Shown: positions 52,904 to 61,373 of the stretch, one piece after another
How the letters are laid out: every line of letters starts with the position of its first letter
How positions within the stretch are numbered: the stretch's first letter is position 1
Source: SZAS-103 sp038234715
GTDB lineage: Bacteria > Pseudomonadota > Gammaproteobacteria > Xanthomonadales > Xanthomonadaceae
Reading direction: 5' to 3'
DNA length: 64,000 nt
Assembly (NCBI GenBank): GCA_038234715.1
Contig: JBBQTD010000011.1
Span: 1 to 64,000 of the forward strand
Notes under the pieces: model-generated
Told to the model about the DNA's origin: nothing
Database searches by the model: none
Seen by the model: the letters and a program-made list of their open reading frames with translations, nothing else
Made by a program: the position numbers and the translations under genes

Positions 52904-54304
52904 ATGACGCCCGCTTCCAATTCCGCGACACCTCATGCAGACCTTCCTGCGCCGCGCACCGTATCGCGCGATGCGCACAACATCTCGCGCAAGCAGATCA
53001 GCCAGAGCGCACTGCGCGTGCTTTACAAGCTCAACGAGGCAGGCTTCGACGCCTATCTGGTCGGCGGCGCAGTCCGCGACTTGCTGGTCGGTGGCCACCC
53101 CAAGGATTTCGACGTCGCGACCAATGCCACGCCCGAGCAGGTCAAGGCACTTTTCCGCAACTGCCGGCTGATCGGACGCCGCTTCCGGCTCGCGCACGTG
53201 ATCTACGGCCCCGAGATCATCGAGGTCGCCACGTTTCGCGCAAACAGCGACGATGGCAGCGGCGACCGCGAGCTGCACGAAGGCGGCCGCGTGCTGCGCG
53301 ACAACGTCTACGGCACCATCGAGGACGATGCGGTACGCCGCGACTTCACCGTCAATGCGCTCTACTACGGCGTGCGCGACTTTGCGGTACTCGACTTTGT
53401 CGGCGGCTGGGAGGACGTGCAGCACCGCACGCTGCGCCTGATCGGCGACCCGGAGCAGCGCTATCGCGAAGACCCGGTGCGCATGCTGCGCGCGGTGCGG
53501 CTTGCGGCCAAGCTGGGTTTCTCGATCGACCCGGCGTCCGCATCGCCGATCGCCGAACTCGCACCGCTGCTTGCCGAGGCACCGCCAGCGCGGCTTTTCG
53601 ACGAGATGCTGAAACTCTTCCTCGGCGGCCACGGTGAAGCCGGCTTCGATGGCCTGGATCGGTATGGCCTGCTTGCTGCCGTGCTGCCGGAGACGGCTGC
53701 GGCGCTCGCCGACGATGCAGACGGCCGACAACGCGCGATGCTGCGTCAGGCGCTGGCGAATACCGACGAACGCGTGCGCTCGGGCAAGACCGTCACCCCG
53801 GCGTTCCTGTTCGCCGCCTTGCTGTGGCCAGCGTTCCGCCGCGAACTCGGACGCCTTGCCGACCAGGGGCTCGATCCGCTGATTTCGCAGCAGCGCGCCG
53901 CCGACCGCGTGACCCTGCACCAGGCGCACCGCATCGCGATGCCGCGCCGGTTCTCGATCCCCATGCAGGAAATCTGGCTGTTGCAGGCGCGCTTCGATAT
54001 CCGCCAGCGCAAGCGCGTGTTCCGCCTGCTGGCACATCCACGATTCCGCGCGGCCTACGATTTCCTCGCACTGCGCACGGTCGAACAACCCGAACTCGCC
54101 GAACCGGTTGCGTTCTGGACCGAAGCGCAGACGCTTTCGCACGACGGACTTGCCGAGCGCCTGGCACATGCGCAGCCGGTGGCCGCCACCGCCACCGCCC
54201 CAGCGGCCGCGGACGATGCTGCTGCGCCACGCAAACGTCCGCGTCGCCGACGTCGCCGGCCAGCTGCGGCAGGCGATGGCGCAGCGCCGGACGTCGCGCC
54301 CTGA
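52904..54304 (+). CDS. pcnB: Poly(A) polymerase I
   Basis: A 466-residue nucleotidyltransferase from the ATG at 52904; upstream in-frame starts exist. The catalytic head is AYLVGGAVRDLLVGGHPKDF, with two aspartates in DFDVATNATPEQV and RRDFTVNALYY. RLIGRRFRLAHVIYG separates PcnB from CCA-adding enzymes. The last 50 residues are an Ala/Arg-rich basic tail (RKRPRRRRRRP) likely to bind RNA. It adds poly(A) to RNA 3' ends to speed decay. folK follows closely, as in many gammaproteobacteria. Confidence 0.92.
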   Translation: MTPASNSATPHADLPAPRTVSRDAHNISRKQISQSALRVLYKLNEAGFDAYLVGGAVRDLLVGGHPKDFDVATNATPEQVKALFRNCRLIGRRFRLAHVIYGPEIIEVATFRANSDDGSGDRELHEGGRVLRDNVYGTIEDDAVRRDFTVNALYYGVRDFAVLDFVGGWEDVQHRTLRLIGDPEQRYREDPVRMLRAVRLAAKLGFSIDPASASPIAELAPLLAEAPPARLFDEMLKLFLGGHGEAGFDGLDRYGLLAAVLPETAAALADDADGRQRAMLRQALANTDERVRSGKTVTPAFLFAALLWPAFRRELGRLADQGLDPLISQQRAADRVTLHQAHRIAMPRRFSIPMQEIWLLQARFDIRQRKRVFRLLAHPRFRAAYDFLALRTVEQPELAEPVAFWTEAQTLSHDGLAERLAHAQPVAATATAPAAADDAAAPRKRPRRRRRRPAAAGDGAAPDVAP

Positions 54305-54373
54305 CTGCGGTCATCGCGTTCGCGACGTGCGCGCATTCATGACGAGCAAGCGGATGGCGCGCGATCCTGCGAC

Positions 54374-54901
54374 ATGTATTCGCGTGTGTGCATGCCCGTG
54401 ACCACCGAACCGGTCGTCGTTGCGTGCATCGGGCTTGGCGGCAATCTTGGCGATGCTGCCGGAAGCATCGAGCATGCGTTGCGCGAACTCGATGCATTGC
54501 CGACGACACGCGTGGAACGGCGCTCCAGGTTGTATCGAACGCCCGCCTGGGGGCTGAGCGAGCAACCCGATTTCATCAATGCAGCGGCCGTGTTGGCCAC
54601 GACCCTGTCCGCGGATGCGTTGCTCAACGCGCTTCTGCACATCGAACGCAATGCAGGTCGTGATCGCGCCACCCAGGGCGAACGCTGGGGTCCGCGCGCA
54701 CTCGACCTCGACCTGTTGCTGTATGCCGACACGGTGATTGCACATCCCGGCCTGTGCGTCCCGCATCCGCACATGCACGAGCGCGGGTTCGTGCTGGTGC
54801 CGCTGGCGGAGATCGCGCCCGACGCGCATGTGCCCGGACGTGGCCGCGTCGATGCGTTGCTTGCAGGCGTCGACGTACAGGGCATCGAGCCGCTGGGGTA
54901 G
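54374..54901 (+). CDS. folK: 2-amino-4-hydroxy-6-hydroxymethyldihydropteridine pyrophosphokinase
   Basis: A 175-residue folate-pathway enzyme that moves pyrophosphate from ATP to the pterin. Motifs: ACIGLGGNLGDAAGSIEHAL, VERRSRLYRTPAWG, QPDFINAAAVL, and RWGPRALDLDLLLYAD followed by PHPHMHERGFVLVPL, which carry metal and pterin contacts. The start may be the ATG at 54392 rather than 54374. It ends in TAG 33 bases before panB, so folate and pantothenate genes share an operon. Confidence 0.93.
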   Translation: MYSRVCMPVTTEPVVVACIGLGGNLGDAAGSIEHALRELDALPTTRVERRSRLYRTPAWGLSEQPDFINAAAVLATTLSADALLNALLHIERNAGRDRATQGERWGPRALDLDLLLYADTVIAHPGLCVPHPHMHERGFVLVPLAEIAPDAHVPGRGRVDALLAGVDVQGIEPLG

Positions 54902-54934
54902 AGTAGGCCGCCAACCGAATCCATTGATGAGCCG

Positions 54935-55765
54935 ATGTACGCATCCGATCAAAAAGCCAAGCCGCGTCCGCTGGTGACCGTTCCTTCCCTGCGCCAGGCC
55001 AAGCGCGATGGACGCAGGCTGGTGATGTTGACTGCCTACGATGCGGGCTTCGCAACCGCGCTCGATACCGCCGGCGTCGACATCGTGCTGGTCGGGGATT
55101 CGCTGGGAATGGTCGTGCAGGGCAAGTCCAGCACGCTGCCGGTCAGCCTGGCCGACATGGTGTATCACACCGCCTGCGTCGCGCGCGGGTTGCGTTCGGC
55201 GCTGCTGGTCGCGGACATGCCGTTCCAGACGTATCCAACGCCGGAACGCGCTCTTGATGCCGCGGCGGCGTTGCTCGCGCAGGGTGGCGCGGCGATGGTG
55301 AAACTCGAAGGCGCTGGACACGTGCTCGCATGCATCCGCTTCCTCGTCGAACGCGATATCCCGGTCTGCGCACACCTGGGCCTGACCCCGCAATCCGTGA
55401 TGAAGCTCGGCGGTTACAATGTGCAGGGTCGCGAGGAAGCAGCCGGGCAGCGGTTGATCGACGATGCACTTGCCGTTGAAGCCGCCGGCGCAGAGATGCT
55501 GGTGCTCGAATGCGTGCCAAGCACGCTCGCCTCCCGCATCAGCGTTGCAGTCGGGATCCCGACCATCGGCATAGGTGCCGGCCCGGAGTGCGACGGACAG
55601 GTGCTGGTGCTGCACGACCTGCTAGGACTTGCGAGCGGACATCGCCGCCCGCGTTTCGTGAAGGACTTCCTCGCCGAGGGCGGTTCCATCGTCGGCGCCG
55701 TGCAGGCGTTCGCCGCAGCGGTGCGCGATGGCAGCTTTCCTGATGGCGAACACAGTTATGCATAA
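54935..55765 (+). CDS. panB: 3-methyl-2-oxobutanoate hydroxymethyltransferase
   Basis: A 276-residue TIM-barrel enzyme for the first step of pantothenate synthesis (alpha-ketoisovalerate to ketopantoate with methylene-THF). Key motifs: MLTAYDAGFA, VGDSLGMVVQGKSSTLPV (metal-binding Asp), ADMPFQTY, VKLEGAG, and AHLGLTPQSVMKLGGYNVQG. The catalytic glutamate is in LVLECVPSTLA. It is followed by panC and panD in order. Confidence 0.96.
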   Translation: MYASDQKAKPRPLVTVPSLRQAKRDGRRLVMLTAYDAGFATALDTAGVDIVLVGDSLGMVVQGKSSTLPVSLADMVYHTACVARGLRSALLVADMPFQTYPTPERALDAAAALLAQGGAAMVKLEGAGHVLACIRFLVERDIPVCAHLGLTPQSVMKLGGYNVQGREEAAGQRLIDDALAVEAAGAEMLVLECVPSTLASRISVAVGIPTIGIGAGPECDGQVLVLHDLLGLASGHRRPRFVKDFLAEGGSIVGAVQAFAAAVRDGSFPDGEHSYA

Positions 55766-55804
55766 CGGCATGCGATCCATCCTGCATCGATCACAAGTGC
55801 AACG

Positions 55805-56662
55805 ATGACCGGCGCCATGATGCAAGTCCTGACCTCGGTCGCCGAACTCCGCGTCCAGTTGCTCTCCTGGAAGCGTGCCGGGCAGAGCGTCGGCTTCGTG
55901 CCGACGATGGGCAACCTGCATGCTGGACACCACGCGTTGATCGAGCTCGCTCGGCAGCACGCCGATCGCGTCGTCGCCAGCGTCTTCGTCAACCCCACCC
56001 AGTTCGGCCCGAACGAGGACTTCGCGCGCTATCCGCGCACCCTGGATGCGGATGCCGGAGGACTTGCCGCGCATGGATGCGACACGCTGTTTGCGCCGAC
56101 GTTAAGCGAGATGTATCCGCAAGGCGCAGATCACGCCGTGCAGGTGCGCGTGCCTGGCATCACCACGATCCTCGATGGTGCGCATCGCCCCGGCCATTTC
56201 GACGGCGTGGCAACCGTGGTTGCCCGGTTGTTAAACATGGTGCAGCCGGATGTAGCTGTGTTCGGGCAGAAGGACTACCAGCAGCTGCAGGTGATCCGCT
56301 ACCTGGTGCGCGACCTCGCATTTCCGATCGAGATCGTCGCGGCGCCGACAACCCGCGCCGAAGATGGGCTGGCGTTGAGTTCGCGCAACCAGTACCTGTC
56401 CGCGACTGAGCGTGCGATCGCCCCCGAGATTCCGCGCACACTGCTGCAGATGCGTTATGCGGCGCGGGGCCGGCAGCCGTTGTCCGCAGTGGAATCCGAT
56501 GCGGCCAAGCGGCTGGCGGCTGCAGGGTTCGTGGTCGACTATGCCGCGATCCTGCGCCAGGACCTTACCGCGCCAGCTCCCGACCAGCATGCTGGACTGG
56601 TCGCGCTAATCGCCGCCCGGCTGGGGACAACCCGCCTGATCGACAACATGCTTCTCGACTGA
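55805..56662 (+). CDS. panC: Pantothenate synthetase
   Basis: A 285-residue ligase joining pantoate and beta-alanine with ATP. Nucleotidyl-transferase motifs are VGFVPTMGNLHAGHHALIEL, VVASVFVNPTQFGPNEDFARYPR, VFGQKDYQQLQVIRYLVRDL, and the KMSKS-like region TRAEDGLALSSRNQYLS. The start is 55805, or ATG codons at 55817/55820. It works with PanB upstream and PanD downstream. Confidence 0.95.
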   Translation: MTGAMMQVLTSVAELRVQLLSWKRAGQSVGFVPTMGNLHAGHHALIELARQHADRVVASVFVNPTQFGPNEDFARYPRTLDADAGGLAAHGCDTLFAPTLSEMYPQGADHAVQVRVPGITTILDGAHRPGHFDGVATVVARLLNMVQPDVAVFGQKDYQQLQVIRYLVRDLAFPIEIVAAPTTRAEDGLALSSRNQYLSATERAIAPEIPRTLLQMRYAARGRQPLSAVESDAAKRLAAAGFVVDYAAILRQDLTAPAPDQHAGLVALIAARLGTTRLIDNMLLD

Positions 56663-56928
56663 CGGTGGCCTAGACGGACGGGGGCTCGACCAGGTGGTTG
56701 GTTCCAACGGCGGTCCGGAACGACGCAGGTGCCCACTGGAGCGATTCTTGGATTGATTGATCACGTTGATTCGGAGAGCCTATCCCGGTTCCATCGGGGG
56801 CTGCGCGACGCTTGAACAGCTGGCGCCGAATCCCCATGACGTTGCATGACGCCTATGTTGCAGTGCGCAAATTGGCGTCCTACACTCCGCGCAGCGCCGC
56901 GTCGCGCCTCTTCGAATGTGAGCCGTCC

Positions 56929-57309
56929 ATGCACCTGACCCTGCTCAAGGCCAAGATCCATCGCGCCAGCGTGACCCACGCCGAGCTGCATTATGAAGGC
57001 TCGTGCGCGATCGACTCGCGGCTGCTGCAGATCGCCGGGATCGTCGAAAACGAGCAGGTGCACATCTTCAACGTCAACAACGGCGAGCGGTTCGTAACCT
57101 ACGCGATCCGCGCCGAGGAAGGCAGCGGGATCATTTCCGTGAACGGCGCCGCAGCGCACAAGGCCAGCCCCGGCGACCTCGTCATCATCTGCGCCTACGG
57201 CCAGCTCGACGCCGCCGAAGCCGCCGCGCACAAGCCCCGCCTGGTCTACGTCGACCGCCAGAACCGCCTGACCCATACCAACGACTCGATGCCCGCGCAG
57301 GCGGCCTGA
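56929..57309 (+). CDS. panD: Aspartate 1-decarboxylase
   Basis: A 126-residue pyruvoyl enzyme that supplies beta-alanine for PanC. It begins MHLTLLKAKIHRASVTHAEL; self-cleavage between Gly24 and Ser25 in YEGSCAID makes the pyruvoyl group. NVNNGERFVTYAI and NGAAAHKASPGDLVIICAY are conserved. The frame is open from 56812, but the family start is clearly the ATG at 56929. A 266-base gap separates it from panC, so it may have its own promoter. Confidence 0.95.
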   Translation: MHLTLLKAKIHRASVTHAELHYEGSCAIDSRLLQIAGIVENEQVHIFNVNNGERFVTYAIRAEEGSGIISVNGAAAHKASPGDLVIICAYGQLDAAEAAAHKPRLVYVDRQNRLTHTNDSMPAQAA

Positions 57310-57434
57310 GACGTTTGATCGAACCCCCGCCGGGAGCGACATGGCCGAACTGCTGAGGGATAGAGCGGAGCGCATTCGCGACGCGCGTCCGGTCAGGGCG
57401 TGAGGCTAGCCCGCGGCTCGCGTCCGGGATCGAC

Positions 57435-57514
57435 GCCAAGGCAGCAGACTTTGCGGCCCTCGCAATTTTCACTACTGCCAAGGCAGCAGGCCTTGCCGCC
57501 CAGGCAGCGCTGCC
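57435..57514. repeat. 24-bp direct repeats and a 12-bp palindrome before the LprI-like gene
   Basis: Copies at 57435-57458 and 57477-57500 share 21 of 24 bases (GCCAAGGCAGCAG core), 42 bases apart. A perfect palindrome GGCAGCGCTGCC follows at 57503-57514. They sit in the leader of the gene at 57556 and could be regulatory or simply duplicated DNA. Confidence 0.45.
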
Positions 57515-57555
57515 GTGGTACAAATCGTCGAACCAACACGCTGGGGAAGCGAGCA

Positions 57556-57957
57556 ATGCAGCGATCCATCGAGCTTGTCGCCATCGCCAGCCTCGCGCTC
57601 GCATCCTTCCTCCACAGCACCCCCGCGAGAGCCGACCAGGCCTACGACGCCTGCATGAAAAAGTCCGACGGCACCAACCCCGCGTGGGCGGGATGCGGAC
57701 AAGCCTGGGTCGACCGCGAGGAGGCCAGACTCAATGCCACCTGGAAGAAACTCTACGCCGGCCTGACCGGCAAGACGAAGGCCGACCTGCTCACGGAACA
57801 GCGACTGTGGAACGCCTACAAGGAAGCATCCTGCGCGTACCACGCGAACGGAGACTACGGGCGCGAGGGCGAGGTGATCGGTTTTCCGACGTGTCGGGCC
57901 GCAGTCATTTCGGCGCGGACAAAGGAGTTGGAGGAGATCGGGAAGGCGATCAACTAA
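57556..57957 (+). CDS. LprI-type lysozyme inhibitor domain protein
   Basis: A 133-residue exported protein from the ATG at 57556 (GGGGAAG upstream), with a signal peptide ending near TPARADQA. The mature domain has the DUF1311/LprI pattern: YDACMKKSDGTNPAWAGC, ARLNATWKKLYAGLTG, and LLTEQRLWNAYKEASC, with four cysteines positioned for two disulfides. Mycobacterial LprI inhibits lysozyme, but most members are untested. It is expected in the periplasm. Confidence 0.8.
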   Translation: MQRSIELVAIASLALASFLHSTPARADQAYDACMKKSDGTNPAWAGCGQAWVDREEARLNATWKKLYAGLTGKTKADLLTEQRLWNAYKEASCAYHANGDYGREGEVIGFPTCRAAVISARTKELEEIGKAIN

Positions 57958-58168
57958 AACTTCTCGTCCGGCAATGCTTGGCAAGGGCAAGATTTTCCTG
58001 ACGTACCGAGCGAGTCACCCTGCGTTGGCTTCCTGATCGCAGCAATGCGCCAGACTTGATTCTTGCGCCAGAAGTGCAGGGCTCTCCGCCTCTTGTCAGG
58101 AAATGCGGATCCAGACATCAGGCAGATCCTTCGCTGCGCTCAGGATGACAAGAATCAAGCATGCCGCC

Positions 58169-59236
58169 TCAATGCCGCTTCAGCGCCCACTCCACATGCT
58201 CCCTCACCAACGCCGACGCATTCCCACGCCGCGCTTCCAGCGCCGCGACAACAGCCGGCGTCGAAGCTGCATTTCCCAACCCCACCGCAATATTTCGCAA
58301 CCACCGCTGATGCCCCAATCGGCGAATCGCCGAGCCTTCGGTACGTTGCAGGAACTCTTCTTCCGTCCATGCAAACAGATCGGCAAGGCTTGCCTGGTCA
58401 AGCCGATTGCGCACGCGAAAATCCGGTTCCGCGGCGACCTTCGCGAACTTGTTCCATGGGCAGATCAACTGGCAGTCGTCGCAGCCGAACACGCGGTTGC
58501 CGATCGGTGCGCGCAGTTCCTCGGGGATCGCGCCTTCGTGTTCGATGGTGAGGTAGGCGATGCAGCGGCGTGCATCGAGCCGGTTCGGTGCGGTGATGGC
58601 CTGCGTCGGGCAGATGTCGATGCAACGCGTGCAGGTACCGCAATGCGCGGTTGCTGGTGCATCGAGCGGCAACGGCAAGTCGGTGTAGATTTCGCCGAGG
58701 AAGAACCACGATCCGTTGTCGCGATCGATCAGGCAGGTGTGCTTGCCGATCCAGCCCAGGCCCGCGTTGCGCGCAAGCGCGCGTTCCATCACTGGCGCGG
58801 AATCGACGAACACGCGGTGGCCGAACGGACCGACTGCGGCGGCGATGCGCTCGCTGAGTTTCTGCAGGCGCGTGCGCATGAGCTTGTGGTAGTCGCGTCC
58901 GCGGGCATAGCGGGCGACGTAGGCGCGTTCGCCATCGCTGATCGCGTTCCAATCGTCGGCATCAGTGCTGGTCGCGTAGTCCATGCGCACCGACAGCACG
59001 CGCACCGTGCCGGGTCGCAGCGCGTCGGGTTTCTCGCGCAGGTCCCCATGGCGCGCCATCCATTGCATGTCGCCGTGCAGGCCCTTGCCAAGCCAGTCGC
59101 GCAGGTAGGCGGCATCCTCATCGAGATCAACGCCGGCGACCCCGATGCGCTGGAAGCCGAGCTCGGCCGCCCACGCGCGGATCTGCGTCATCAGTGTTGC
59201 CGCATCGGCTAGGGCGAGGATGGCAGGCGCTTGCAT
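58169..59236 (-). CDS. queG: Epoxyqueuosine reductase
   Basis: A 355-residue cobalamin/iron-sulfur enzyme for the last step of queuosine tRNA modification. The start at 59236 (MQAPAILALAD) is preferred to 59296. The two 4Fe-4S motifs are CGTCTRCIDICPTQAI and CDDCQLICPWNKFAK. The catalytic aspartate is in FVDSAPVMERALARNAGLGW. C-terminal HEAT-like helices (LRNIAVGLGNAASTPAVV) bind tRNA. It is divergent from nnr, an arrangement common in proteobacteria. Confidence 0.94.
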   Translation of the reverse strand: MQAPAILALADAATLMTQIRAWAAELGFQRIGVAGVDLDEDAAYLRDWLGKGLHGDMQWMARHGDLREKPDALRPGTVRVLSVRMDYATSTDADDWNAISDGERAYVARYARGRDYHKLMRTRLQKLSERIAAAVGPFGHRVFVDSAPVMERALARNAGLGWIGKHTCLIDRDNGSWFFLGEIYTDLPLPLDAPATAHCGTCTRCIDICPTQAITAPNRLDARRCIAYLTIEHEGAIPEELRAPIGNRVFGCDDCQLICPWNKFAKVAAEPDFRVRNRLDQASLADLFAWTEEEFLQRTEGSAIRRLGHQRWLRNIAVGLGNAASTPAVVAALEARRGNASALVREHVEWALKRH

Positions 59237-59317
59237 GCGGCGAGTATAGGCACCTGAAGACGCACGTATCAGACGATCAATGGAGAGATTCTCCAAGGGT
59301 CGCTATAGAATCCGCGC

Positions 59318-60799
59318 ATGTCGCAATACATCCCGCTGTTCAACACCGAGCAGACTCGCGCGATCGATCGCGATGCGCAACTCGCGCTCGACCTGTCCGA
59401 ATACGAGCTCATGCAGCGCGCGGGCGCCGCGGCGTGGCGCGAGCTGCTGCACCATTGGCCGCATGCGCACCGGATCGGCATCGCCTGTGGGCCAGGCAAC
59501 AATGGGGGCGATGGCGGGGTGCTCGCACGGCTGGCGCGTGCGTCCGGTCGCGAAGTGGCCTTGCTGCGGATCCCCGCCGGCAAGTCGCACAGCAACACCG
59601 CAAAGCAGGCGTTCGCTGACTGGGAAGGCGATGGCGGCCAGGTGCGTGCATTCGACGGCGAGCTGCCGGCGGTCGATCTGTGGGTGGACGCTCTGTTCGG
59701 GATTGGCCTGGCGCGTGCGCCGGAGGGCGTCGCACGGAAGTTGATCGAGGCGATCAACGCCGCCGGCGTGGATGTCTTCGCGCTTGACGTTCCGAGTGGC
59801 GTGAATGCGGATACCGGCAACGTGCCAGGTGTTGCGATTCGCGCAAAGCGCACGCTGTGTTTCATTGTCGACAAGCGCGGCCTGCATACCGGCGCGGCGC
59901 TTGAACACATTGGTGCATTGCAGGTCGACGCGCTGGGCGTGGCGAAGGCGACCACCGGCGGTCATGCGCTGCTCGCGCGCCTCGTGCGGCCAAGTGCGCT
60001 GGCGGCTTGGCTGCCGCGTCGTGCACTCAATTCGAACAAGGGCGACTTCGGACACGTGCTGTGCATTGGTGGCGACCATGGCACCGCCGGCGCGATCGCG
60101 CTGACCGCGGAAGCCGCATTGCGCAGCGGAGCGGGACTGGTCAGCGTGGCGACCCGGGCCGAGCACGTCGTGATGCTGCTGGCCAGGCGTCCGGAACTGA
60201 TGGTGCGCGGCGTCGAGGCATCGGCCGATTTCAGGGCGCTGTGCGAACGCGCCAGCGTGCTTGCAATCGGGCCGGGGCTTGGCAAGGGTGAATGGGGCCG
60301 CGCGATGCTTGGCGCGGCGCTGGCCGCGAACAAGCCGCTGGTGCTGGATGCCGACGCGCTGAACCTGATCGCCGAGGCGCCGCGGCCCCTGCGCGACGCG
60401 ATCATCACCCCGCATCCGGGCGAGGCAGGGCGGCTGCTCGGCATCACCACCGCGAAGGTGCAGGCCGACCGCTACGCCGCCGTCCAGGAATTGGCTGCAC
60501 GCTACGATTGCTGCGTGGTGCTCAAGGGAGCCGGCACCGTTGTCGCAGCGCCAGATGCGAAGCCGGTGGTGATTGGTGCAGGCAACCCTGGAATGGCCAG
60601 TGGCGGGATGGGCGACTTGCTGACGGGCGTCGTCGGCGCCATGCGCGCGCAAGGCCTGTCGGCATTCGAAGCCGCGGTCTGCGGTGCCCTGTTGCACGGG
60701 CAGGCAGGCGACGCGGCCGCGAACAAGGGCGGTGAACGCGGGCTGCTGGCCGCGGACCTGTTGTGGCAACTGCGCCGCCGCGCGAATCCGGGTAGCTAG
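59318..60799 (+). CDS. nnr: Bifunctional NAD(P)H-hydrate epimerase/dehydratase
   Basis: A 493-residue metabolite-repair enzyme. The N-terminal epimerase (YjeF_N, residues 10-210) has CGPGNNGGDGGVLARL and LDVPSGVNADTGNVPG. The C-terminal ADP/ATP-dependent dehydratase (residues 225-485) has LNSNKGDFGHVLCIGGDHGTAGA, PHPGEAGRLLG, and GNPGMASGGMGDLLTGVVG. It restores damaged NADHX. tsaE begins seven bases after its stop, so the two are co-transcribed. Confidence 0.95.
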   Translation: MSQYIPLFNTEQTRAIDRDAQLALDLSEYELMQRAGAAAWRELLHHWPHAHRIGIACGPGNNGGDGGVLARLARASGREVALLRIPAGKSHSNTAKQAFADWEGDGGQVRAFDGELPAVDLWVDALFGIGLARAPEGVARKLIEAINAAGVDVFALDVPSGVNADTGNVPGVAIRAKRTLCFIVDKRGLHTGAALEHIGALQVDALGVAKATTGGHALLARLVRPSALAAWLPRRALNSNKGDFGHVLCIGGDHGTAGAIALTAEAALRSGAGLVSVATRAEHVVMLLARRPELMVRGVEASADFRALCERASVLAIGPGLGKGEWGRAMLGAALAANKPLVLDADALNLIAEAPRPLRDAIITPHPGEAGRLLGITTAKVQADRYAAVQELAARYDCCVVLKGAGTVVAAPDAKPVVIGAGNPGMASGGMGDLLTGVVGAMRAQGLSAFEAAVCGALLHGQAGDAAANKGGERGLLAADLLWQLRRRANPGS

Positions 60800-60806
60800 G
60801 GTTGGC

Positions 60807-61301
60807 ATGCGGCTGACCCTGCCGACTCCGGAAGCGACCGGTGTGCTTGGGACGGCGTTGGCGGCAACCCGCCCGTCGCGCGCCGTGGTCTATCTGCACG
60901 GCGACCTGGGCGCTGGAAAATCCACGCTGGCGAGGGCCGTGCTGCGCGCACTTGGCGTCAGCGGGTCGATTCGCAGCCCGACCTATACGCTGATCGAGCC
61001 GTATCGCCTCGGCGGCGGCGATGAGGCCGTGCATCTGGACCTGTACCGTATCGCCCAGGTCGACGAGCTGGAGTTCCTGGGCCTGGATGCGCTCGCGGAG
61101 CAAGCCGCATTGTGGTTGGTGGAATGGCCTGAGCGTGGCGGAAAAGCCTTGCCGGACGCGGACTTGGCGCTGCACCTCGAGGTCGCCGGAGACGCCAGGA
61201 CGGTGCTGGTGGAAGGGCTGTCCGAGGCCGGGATGGCCTGGTTGGGCCGGGTGGAGTCCGACCCCAACCTGGCGTACTTTCCTCCTGTAGATTCCAGATA
61301 G
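60807..61301 (+). CDS. tsaE: tRNA threonylcarbamoyladenosine biosynthesis ATPase TsaE
   Basis: A 164-residue ATPase needed with TsaB and TsaD for the t6A modification of tRNA. Walker A is YLHGDLGAGKSTLARAVL, the switch region SIRSPTYTLIEPY, and the catalytic acidic residue lies in VHLDLYRIAQVDELEFLG; LWLVEWPERGG is the conserved end motif. It is tightly linked to nnr upstream and amiC downstream, the standard gammaproteobacterial order. Confidence 0.95.
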   Translation: MRLTLPTPEATGVLGTALAATRPSRAVVYLHGDLGAGKSTLARAVLRALGVSGSIRSPTYTLIEPYRLGGGDEAVHLDLYRIAQVDELEFLGLDALAEQAALWLVEWPERGGKALPDADLALHLEVAGDARTVLVEGLSEAGMAWLGRVESDPNLAYFPPVDSR

Positions 61302-61373
61302 TTGACCTAGCTGGCGGATTCAAAAGGGAATACTGCTTGAAATTGATGTCGCATTGCGCTATGAATCGCGCCC